Source of the DNA: Sipunculus nudus
Taxonomy: Eukaryota; Annelida; Sipuncula; Golfingiida; Sipunculidae
DNA length: 64,000 nt
Assembly (NCBI GenBank): GCA_026874595.1
Contig: CM049320.1
Coordinates: 8,435,464 to 8,499,463 of the forward strand
Direction of reading: 5' to 3'
The position numbers and the translations under genes were made by a program. Positions 54,871-64,000 of the stretch are shown here, piece by piece (the first letter of the stretch is position 1; each line of letters begins with the position of its first letter). Below the pieces are notes generated by a model. That model saw only the letters and a program-made list of their open reading frames with translations, was not told the origin of the DNA and searched no databases.

Positions 54871-57500
54871 TGTCAAACTTACATCGCAAATAAGTGCAAC
54901 AAATCTGTTGTCAGTGATAAACATCCCGGTGCTGTGATAGAAGACATAACCTCTCCCTGTCTCTGTCTCTGTCTGTCTCTCTCTCTCTGTAGGATCGGGG
55001 GAGGTGGGGAGGGGGGGGGGGAGCGCAAGCGTGCACATTCAGATATATGTAGAGCGTGGTGGACCAAAGGTTGACTAACTATGTTCGCGTCCAGATCTGA
55101 CCGCCGTCTGCGCTGAGACTCCTAGCCAAAGTCTTTACCACAAGGGTGCGCTCTCTCGACCAAGGAGTGAATGGGTACTGGTCATAGGCGGCGGCAGGCA
55201 AATATGAAACGAATAACTGCCTAGCGCCTGTTGTGGCTGCTTTGGTTGTATACTCCCCAGGGAGTCGAGAAAAGCTACGTGTAAAGTCGGAAAATACTGA
55301 TATCGTGGGTGATATCAGACTATAAACCCCTACCTTTTTTCCTTTATATATATGTACGCATGGTTAAGATAGTTCACTGCAAAACGTGTATATTTTAAAC
55401 AAAGGTATTATAAAAATGATATGACTTAAGGCCTGATTTCTTAAAAAAAAATGTATATTTATTTTACCGTACGGTTTTGTAGTTTCTTCATTTTATCTAC
55501 TTTAGTAATGGGAGCGTTACCCCAAAAGTACCATAACCTATGTGAGGCTAAATAACTAGCCACCTCTGTGGAAGCAAATAGGCCGCTGCTTAATATGGTC
55601 ATATCAAATTTGATATTCATTCAAGGTGATTCCCAAATACACGATTTTAGTACAAAATGTATGATAAGGATTAATGCCAGTGAAACATATGGCATATTCC
55701 CAGATCAAAACTATAGTGAATAGGCTTTGTCAACATTAACTGTTAATCGTTTTTGTGTTAAACAGTTAGTGAGATTTTTAACTAATTTTTTGTATCTTTT
55801 TTTCTGATGTTTATAAATAATCACCAGTGCAATAAATAACAGTGCTCTATGCATATATATTGCATTAGCAGTTTCATACATTATCGTTCAAATCATTAAC
55901 GTGAATATACCAATTAGAAGCAGCCCTAGAATAGACCCTTCTTGGATGTCCATTTAATTGCACCATGAAGACGAATGTAGTACATCTAATTTTGTTATCA
56001 TATTTTTGTGTTCTTATAATTCTGTCGAGATCATACCTCGATTGTGAGAAAGCAGTTCCATGGAAATCATATTTGTTACTCCCGACGGAGGGCGTCATTC
56101 ACCAGTATCTGAGGAAACCGTCGGTGTAAATTACCGAACGAGGTGACCCCCCCCCCCCATAATTGAAGCACAGATGTTACCAAATATTAGCTGCCTTTTT
56201 CTTACAGATGGAGCTACACTGTGAGGTACCCATGGGTTGGGGAACCGTAAAAATTATATATGGAGTTAATTAATTCCGTTGTGTAAGTATCACACACCAA
56301 CGTTCAATCAGGATCCTGGCAATATTCCAGATCTGTTGATCCAACATATTGGCGGAGGTATTTATGCGGTCTCCGGATGCTCTAGTTATCTGTGTTTTTC
56401 TGTTTATCTTAGCATGTCCTGATATTAAACTATTACCTCTCTGTCCCGCCAATGACACCATCAGCATCCTTCTTTATTAAGACAAGGGTGTATTTTTTAT
56501 GCATTTAAAGTGACACTTTGCATCCCGCCACTCTTTTTCTCACAAATTAAAAAACACGCCAGTCTCAAACGCAAGATACCTGAAACCGATGGACCTTGTT
56601 CATGTTTATATCAAAGGATAAGCCAAGGTGATAACAAATGTTCTCTGATCTTCATAGTCGGATAATAAATCATACCTCTGTGGCAGGAGAAAAAAGTATT
56701 CCCAGAGATCATATCTTGAAAAATAGACCATCAAGGTCCTGTAAAATAAATCATTTATATATCGTTCTGAACCTTTCATTTCTGACAGAGAATTGAGACG
56801 AGCGGCCCAGGGAGTACGAGCATATCTGACAGGTTAACGATCAAAGCATGTCATGGATAAAGGTGTGATAAGAATTATGTTTATATATGTTATACTCAAG
56901 CAACCTACCTATATGGATGTGGATCCCTATATATCAGGGAAGGTATTAGTTGATTTCCTTAGCGATATCAAGCGGGAGATGTGCGCGACATTTGATTTTC
57001 GTTTTTAAAGCAGAAATGAGAAGATTGATTCGTATTTTCAAACGAAGGAGCGAAGGAAAAACATAATATATAAAAAAATCAATACCATCACTCATTAAAA
57101 CGAGTAAGGTATAACTATGTTCATAACACAGATGAATATTTCATAAAACGATATTGATTTTAAAAGCTACGTTCATTATGCTGGAATATTCATACATTCT
57201 ATTGCGTCCTCTTTTCTCAATATGTAAAATATCAGAATCACTGAAAAAAGGTGTCCTCGAAAGTTAGACACGTGGTTAAAATATATGAACAAACGTTCTC
57301 TTAAAATAATCTTCACTGGCACTTTCATAGGCCTCTTCGGATCGCTGAAGTTCCGAGGTCTCACACACCAACAACTAAAATCAGTCCTCGGCCCATGCAA
57401 AGTACTTTACAAATACCCAAAAGCATTATTGTGACACTGGCGCCAATACATGAGACAAAATACCAGGTACTAACATTACCCAAGGACAGAGTTGTCAAAA
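54871..57500. other. Mostly unique AT-rich sequence
   Basis: It holds a CTCTGTCTCTGTC and G-run patch at 54955-55025 and a C10 run near 56149. No clear gene was seen. A minus frame at 56270-56464 (65 codons from ATG, for example GHAKINRKTQITRASGDRIN) reads naturally but has no recognised relative and no splice support. The plus strand is also open there, so it is not called. Confidence 0.35.
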
Positions 57501-57512
57501 AGAGTTATCAAA

Positions 57513-57710
57513 ATGAGTGAGCGCGACGGAAGTTTCAGGGCCACAAGAATAGAAAATAACTCCACTTTACTTTATCGATTGAATAATTCCAACGGGATTT
57601 TTTCACTTTCTATCAGGCAAAGACAAGATCAAAGAAAAATTGACGGAAGAGAAAACGGGGAAATTCCGCTGAAGGTAGTTTTAATGGGAAGGGAGGCAGC
57701 AACGAACTGA
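57513..57710 (+). CDS. Unrecognised 65-residue open frame
   Basis: The ATG at 57513 in an AAAATGA context opens 65 codons to TGA at 57708-57710. The product is very polar, with Arg, Asn, Gln and Glu throughout (MSERDGSFRATRIENNSTLL, then IRQRQDQRKIDGRENGEI). Base composition is slightly richer in GC than the neighbourhood. There is no signal peptide, membrane span or family motif, and no neighbouring exon is evident. It could be a first exon, a small protein or chance. Confidence 0.15.
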   Translation: MSERDGSFRATRIENNSTLLYRLNNSNGIFSLSIRQRQDQRKIDGRENGEIPLKVVLMGREAATN

Positions 57711-58660
57711 GCAACAGTGGACACGTCTGGACCGGCATTCACTGAATATCAAAAGCAAATGAATACCTGACGCGCAACAAAGTATAAAAGTTAAGTAGAT
57801 TTACAATGAATACTGACTTTATCATCCATGCATTTACAGTTTTTACATGTGATTAAAGGGTACTTTCCTGCACTGTAGGTGGCACTGTCCGTTAAAAGAG
57901 TATGAACTAATCAAATGACAACAGTTAAGTGACGCTAATATTAAACATTTTCCACATTTAGTGCTCTCATCATAGGTATACAGAAAAATAGGGACCCAAC
58001 TTTTATCAAAGATAACTCTTTATTTTTTGGCTAGGGATAATTCAGGAGTCACAACCTGTCGTTAAGACATTAGAGATAATTTTATCAGTCTATTGAGAAT
58101 TTATTATTTTGATTTAGACTCTAGCAGAAATCTTTTTTACCTCATTTTGTTTTGACTTTATATTACCCAGTTGCCATTATTCTTTGCAAGACATGAAAGA
58201 AAAGATATTCATCTGCATAAGCACCTCGTACTGTCGTCCTAAATTGATTACTAACACCAATTTGCGGTTGTTTCTTGTAATTTTCCACATCCTGCCAACA
58301 TAATTTTAAGCTGGAATGGTTTTAATTACTTTTATCAGACGTCTAGATTAATTTTGTGTAGCCTTTTCATTGTTTTAGTCGCTGCGTCAATCAGTTTTGG
58401 TTGACGTGGGAATGGATTTATTTTAGTTCACACATAACCCTCTCAGAAATGGTTGATTAAACGATTTAAACAGCTGAGCTCTTGCCATATAATGCAATGT
58501 CATCACTCTTTTGAGAGGTGTTTGATATTTTAGTGTGTCATATATTATTTTTCATATTAATTTCGAAATCGGTATAGTTTAAAAGTAAACTTTACCGAGG
58601 TGATTCCTGCAACTGGGGCTTCAAATCTTAAAGCAAATTAAAGTTCCACTGCTTTTTTGA
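57711..58660. other. Spacer before the satellite, possibly regulatory
   Basis: No gene was recognised. At about 58280-58480 there are several homeodomain-like and E-box words (TTTTAATTACTTTTATC, GATTAATTTTG, GGTTGATTAAACGATTTAAA, CAGCTGAGCTC). The boundary to the satellite is sharp, at about 58661. Confidence 0.35.
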
Positions 58661-61600
58661 AAATATCTTTGCTAACTCTGCTTAGTAATATCTTTGCCAG
58701 CTCTGTCCAGTAACATTTTGGCTAACTCTGTCTAGTTATATCTTGGCTAACTCTGTCAAGTAAAATCATGGCTAACTCTGTCAAGTAAAATTTTGGCTAA
58801 CTCTGTCTAGTAATATCTTGGCTTACTCTGTTTAGTTATATATTGGGTAACTCTGTCTAGTAATACATTTGCTATTTCCGTCTAGTAATATCTTGGCTAA
58901 CTCTGTTTAGCTATATCTTAGCTAACTCTGTTTAATTATATCTTTGCTGACTCTGTTGAGTTATATCTTTGCTGACTCTGTCTTGTGATATTTTGGCTAA
59001 CTCTGTCTAGTAATATCTTGGCTAACTCTGTTTAGTTAAATCTTTGCTAACTCTGTCTAGTAATGTTTTGGCTAACTCTGTCTAGTAATATCTTGGCTAA
59101 CTCTGTTTAATTATATCTTTGCTAACTCTGTTGAGTTATATCTTTGCTGACTCTGTCTTGTGATATTTTGGCTAACTCTGTCTAGTAATATCTTGGCTAA
59201 CTCTGTTTAGTTAAATCTTTGCTAACTCTGTCTAGTAATGTTTTGGCTAACTCTGTCTAGTAATATCTTGGCTGACTCTGTTTAGTTATATCTTTTCTAA
59301 CTCTGTTTAGTTATATCTTTGCTAACTCGGTCTATTAATATTTTGGCTAACTCTATCTAGTAATATCATGGCTAACTCTGTTTAGTTATATCTTGGCTAA
59401 CTCTGTCAGTAATGTTTTGGCTAACTCTGTCTAGTAATATCTTGGCTAACTCTGTTTAGTTATATCTTTGCTAACTCTGTTTAGTTATATCTTTGCTTAC
59501 TCGGTCTATTAATATTTTGGCTAACTCTATCTAGTAATATCTTGGCTAACTCTGTTTAGTTATATCTTAGCTAACTCTGTTTAGTTATATCTTTGCTGAC
59601 TCTGTCTTGTGATATTTTGGCTAACTCTGTCTAGTAATATCTTGGCTAACTCTGTTTAGTCATATCTTGGCTAACTCTGTCTAGTAATGTTTTGGCTAAC
59701 TCTGTCTAGTAATATCTTGGCTAACTCTGTTTAGTTATATCTTTGCTAACTCGGTCTATTAAAATTTGGCTAACTCTATCTAGTAATATCTTGGCTAACT
59801 CTGTTTAATTATATCTTTGCTAACTCTGTTGAGTTATATCTTTGCTGACTCTGTCTAGTGATATTTTAGCTAACTCTGTCTAGTAATATCTTGGCTAACT
59901 CTGTTTAGTTATATCTTTGCTAACTCTGTCTAGTGATATTTTGGCTAACCCTGTCTCATAATATCGTGGATAAATTAGTTTAGTTATATCTTTTCTAACT
60001 CTGTCTAGTGATATTCCGGCTAACTCTGTCTAGTAATATCTTGGCTAACTCTGTTTAGTTATATCTTTGCTAACTCTGTCTAGTGATATTTTGGCTAACT
60101 ATGTCTAGAAATATCTTTGCTAACTCTGTTTAGTTATATCTTTTCTAACTCTGTCTAGTGATATTTTGGCTAACTCTGTCTAGTAATATCTTGGCTAACT
60201 CTGCTTAGTAATATCTTTGCCAGCTCTGTCCAGTAACATTTTGGCTAACTCTGTCTAGTTATATCTTGGCTAACTCTGTCAAGTAAAATCATGGCTAACT
60301 CTGTCAAGTAAAATTTTGGCTAACTCTGTCTAGTAATATCTTGGCTTACTCTGTTTAGTTATATATTTGGTAACTCTGTCTAGTAATACATTTGCTATTT
60401 CCGTCTAGTAATATCTTGGCTAACTCTGTTTAGCTATATCTTAGCTAACTCTGTTTAATTATATCTTTGCTGACTCTGTTGAGTTATATCTTTGCTGACT
60501 CTGTCTTGTGATATTTTGGCTAACTCTGTCTAGTAATATCTTGGCTAACTCTGTTTAGTTAAATCTTTGCTAACTCTGTCTAGTAATGTTTTGGCTAACT
60601 CTGTCTAGTAATATCTTGGCTAACTCTGTTTAATTATATCTTGCTAACTCTGTTGAGTTATATCTTTGCTGACTCTGTCTTGTGATATTTTGGCTAACTC
60701 TGTCTAGTAATATCTTGGCTAACTCTGTTTAGTTAAATCTTTGCTAACTCTGTCTAATAATGTTTTGGCTAACTCTGTCTAGTAATATCTTGGCTGAGTC
60801 TGTTTAGTTATATCTTTTCTAACTCTGTTTAGTTATATCTTTGCTAACTCGGTCTATTAATATTTTGGCTAACTCTATCTAGTAATATCATGGCTAACTC
60901 TGTTTAGTTATATCTTGGCTAACTCTGTCAGTAATGTTTTGGCTAACTCTGTCTAGTAATATCTTGGCTAACTCTGTTTAGTTATATCTTTGCTAACTCT
61001 GTTTAGTTATATCTTTGCTTACTCGGTCTATTAATATTTTGGCTAACTCTATCTAGTAATATCTTGGCTAACTCTGTTTAGTTATATCTTAGCTAACTCT
61101 GTTTAGTTATATCTTTGCTGACTCTGTCTTGTGATATTTTGGCTAACTCTGTCTAGTAATGTCTTGGCTAACTCTGTTTAGTCATATCTTGGCTAACTCT
61201 GTCTAGTAATGTTTTGGCTAACTCTGTCTAGTGATATTTTGGCTAACTATGTCTGGAAATATCTTTGCTAACTCTGTTTAGTTATATCTTTTCTAACTCT
61301 GTCTAGTGATATTTTGGCTAACTCTGTCTAGTAATATCTTGGCTAACTCTGTTTAGTTATATCTTTGCTAACACTGTCTAGTGATATTTTGGCTATCTCT
61401 GTCTCTTAATGTCGTGGCTAACTCTGTTTAGTTATATCTTTTCTAACTCTGTCTAGTGATATTTTGGCAAACCCTGTCTCGTAATATCGTGGATAAATTA
61501 GTTTAGTTATATCTTTTCTAACTCTGTCTTGTGATATTTTGGCTAACTCTGTCTAGTAATATCTTGGCTAACTCTGTTTAGTTAAATCTTTGCTAACTCT

Positions 61601-64000
61601 GTCTAGTAATGTTTTGGCTAACTCTGTCTAGTAATATCTTGGCTGACTCTGTTTAGTTATATCTTTTCTAACTCTGTTTAGTTATATCTTTGCTAACTCG
61701 GTCTATTAATATTTTGGCTAACTCTATCTAGTAGTATCATGGCTAACTCTGTTTAGTTATATCTTGGCTAACTCTGTCAGTAATGTTTTGGCTAACTCTG
61801 TCTAGTAATATCTTGGCTAACTCTGTTTAGTTATATCTTTGCTAACTCTGTTTAGTTATATCTTTGCTTACTCGGTCTATTAATATTTTGGCTAACTCTA
61901 TCTAGTAATATCTTGGCTAACTCTGTTTAGTTATATCTTAGCTAACTCTGTTTAGTTATATCTTTGCTGACTCTGTCTTGTGATATTTTGGCTAACTCTG
62001 TCTAGTAATATCTTGGCTAACTCTGTTTAGTCATATCTTGGCTAACTCTGTCTAGTAATGTTTTGGCTAACTCTGTCTAGTAATATCTTGGCTAACTCTG
62101 TTTAGTTATATCTTTGCTAACTCGGTCTATTAAAATTTGGCTAACTCTATCTAGTAATATCTTGGCTAACTCTGTTTAATTATATCTTTGCTAACTCTGT
62201 TGAGTTATATCTTTGCTGACTCTGTCTAGTGATATTTTAGCTAACTCTGTCTAGTAATATCTTGGCTAACTCTGTTTAGTTATATCTTTGCTAACTCTGT
62301 CTAGTGATATTTTGGCTAACCCTGTCTCGTAATATCGTGGATAAATTAGTTTAGTTATATCTTTTCTAACTCTGTCTAGTGATATTCCGGCTAACTCTGT
62401 CTAGTAATATCTTGGCTAACTCTGTTTAGTTATATCTTTGCTAACTCTGTCTAGTGATATTTTGGCTAACTATGTCTAGAAATATCTTTGCTAACTCTGT
62501 TTAGTTATATCTTTTCTAACTCTGTCTAGTGATATTTTGGCTAACTCTGTCTAGTAATATCTTGGCTAACTCTGCTTAGTAATATCTTTGCCAGCTCTGT
62601 CCAGTAACATTTTGGCTAACTCTGTCTAGTTATATCTTGGCTAACTCTGTCAAGTAAAATCATGGCTAACTCTGTCAAGTAAAATCTTGGCTAACTCTGT
62701 CTAGTAATATCTTGGCTTACTCTGTTTAGTTATATATTTGGTAACTCTGTCTAGTAATACATTTGCTATTTCCGTCTAGTAATATCTTGGCTAACTCTGT
62801 TTAGCTATATCTTAGCTAACTCTGTTTAATTATATCTTTGCTGACTCTGTTGAGTTATATCTTTGCTGACTCTGTCTTGTGATATTTTGGCTAACTCTGT
62901 CTAGTAATATCTTGGCTAACTCTGTTTAGTTAAATCTTTGCTAACTCTGTCTAGTAATGTTTTGGCTAACTCTGTCTAGTAATATCTTGGCTAACTCTGT
63001 TTAATTATATCTTTGCTAACTCTGTTGAGTTATATCTTTGCTGACTCTGTCTTGTGATATTTTGGCTAGCTCTGTCTAGTAATATCTTGGCTAACTCTGT
63101 TTAGTTATATCTTTGCTAACTCGGTCTATTAATATTTTGGCTAACTCTATCTAGTAATATCATGGCTAACTCTGTTTAGTTATATCTTGGCTAACTCTGT
63201 CAGTAATGTTTTGGCTAACTCTGTCTAGTAATATCTTGGCTAACTCTGTTTAGTTATATCTTTGCTAACTCTGTTTAGTTATATGTTTGCTTACTCGGTC
63301 TATTAATATTTTGGCTAACTCTATCTAGTAATATCTTGGCTAACTCTGTTTAGTTATATCTTAGCTAACTCTGTTTAGTTATATCTTTGCTGACTCTGTC
63401 TTGTGATATTTTGGCTAACTCTGTCTAGTAATGTCTTGGCTAACTCTGTTTAGTCATATCTTGGCTAACTCTGTCTAGTAATGTTTTGGCTAACTCTGTC
63501 TAGTGATATTTTGGCTAACTATGTCTGGAAATATCTTTGCTAACTCTGTTTAGTTATATCTTTTCTAACTCTGTCTAGTGATATTTTGGCTAACTCTGTC
63601 TAGTAATATCTTGGCTAACTCTGTTTAGTTGTATCTTTGCTAACACTGTCTAGTGATATTTTGGCTATCTCTGTCTTTTAATGTCGTGGCTAACTCTGTT
63701 TAGTTATATCTTTTCTAACTCTGTCTAGTGATATTTTGGCTAACCCTGTCTCGTAATATCGTGGATAAATTAGTTTAGTTATATCTTTTCTAACTCTGTC
63801 TTGTGATATTTTGGCTAACTCTGTCTAGTAATATCTTGGCTAACTCTGTTTAGTTATATCTTTGCTAACTCTGTCTAGTGATATTTTGGCTAACTCTGTC
63901 TAGTAATATCTTGGCTGACTCTGTTTAGTTATATCTTTTCTAACTCTGTTTAGTTATATCTTTGCTAACTCGGTCTATTAATATTTTGGCTAACTCTATC
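58661..64000. repeat. 25-bp satellite array with nested higher-order repeats
   Basis: More than 5.3 kb, about 210 units, of a 25-bp monomer runs to the window edge. The core is GGCTAACTCTG followed by TCTAGTAATATCTT (type A) or TTTAGTTATATCTTT (type B); types A and B largely alternate, giving a 50-bp dimer. Rare variants mark longer repeats. GTCAGTAATG occurs at 59405, 60927, 61776 and 63199. CGTGGATAAATTAG occurs near 59966, 61489, 62337 and 63761. TTTGCCAGCTCTGTCCAG occurs near 58693, 60216 and 62587. TATTCCGGC occurs near 60014 and 62385. Offsets are therefore 1522-1523, 848-849, 1423-1424 and 2371 bp. Stops (TAA, TAG) lie in every monomer, so it is non-coding. Confidence 0.97.

Noticed and set aside
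58661..64000. CRISPR-like array
   Set aside because: The 25-bp units are directly joined with no unique spacers, and the sequence is eukaryotic; it is a satellite.

Overview
The window looks like intergenic or intronic DNA from an animal nuclear genome. It is AT-rich, has no operon-like gene packing, and carries eukaryotic features: GT-AG intron borders, AATAAA poly(A) signals, tRNA-derived SINE-like units with Pol III A/B boxes, 3' pieces of LINE reverse transcriptase genes, elements with terminal inverted repeats (TIRs), long (TA)n tracts and a large satellite. Several repeat styles resemble what I remember of bivalve and other mollusc genomes: runs of 'GTCCGTCCGT', 'GGAGGAAACCGG' SINE tails, and 'GGATGAACATATACCCTCCT' element ends. 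A mollusc, or at least a lophotrochozoan, is therefore my best inference, but nothing here proves the species. I see no convincing intact conserved host gene, no rRNA, no canonical functional tRNA, no CRISPR array and nothing bacterial.

Layout. 1-3.4 kb is a fold-back element with arms of about 0.6-0.74 kb around a core of nuclear-receptor-like tandem repeats. 3.7-9 kb holds dispersed repeats, including two neighbouring minus-strand SINE-like units. 9-26 kb is mostly unique AT-rich sequence with a 92-94 bp tandem repeat (13.7 kb), a perfect small hairpin (15.37 kb), one unexplained 131-codon ORF with a poly(A) signal (15.8 kb), a diverged 0.5 kb duplication (19 kb) and a long pyrimidine tract (21 kb). 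26-35 kb holds more repeats, a minus-strand SINE and a stretch that could be a conserved non-coding element. 35.4-37.15 kb is an intricate fold-back element built from a short CCATATTGTAATAAC motif. 39.3-41.25 kb is a composite repeat with a perfect 28-bp-arm hairpin and three 277-bp tandem units. 43-44.85 kb holds a fresh 191-bp tandem duplication, a second SINE of the 32 kb family and more tandem repeats.

45.58-51.18 kb is the most interesting interspersed element. It is 5.6 kb long, has CACTGTTAAAA TIRs and a TA target duplication, and carries an array of CGTAAAATAACGG subterminal repeats. It appears to contain its own transcription unit: a GC-richer promoter-like start, several exon-like segments with good splice sites and agreeing phases that encode a cysteine-rich reading frame, and a good poly(A) site. 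51.7-52.6 kb is a 5'-truncated LINE with a clear RT C-terminus. 53.4-54.9 kb holds CT-rich and fold-back repeats.

From 58.66 kb to the window edge there is an uninterrupted satellite of about 25-bp units with a nested higher-order structure: shared variants recur at offsets of 1523, about 848 and about 1423 bp.

The parts do not form a pathway. The window reads as a record of repeat activity, with one candidate captured or self-encoded gene inside a DNA transposon and one young homogenising satellite.
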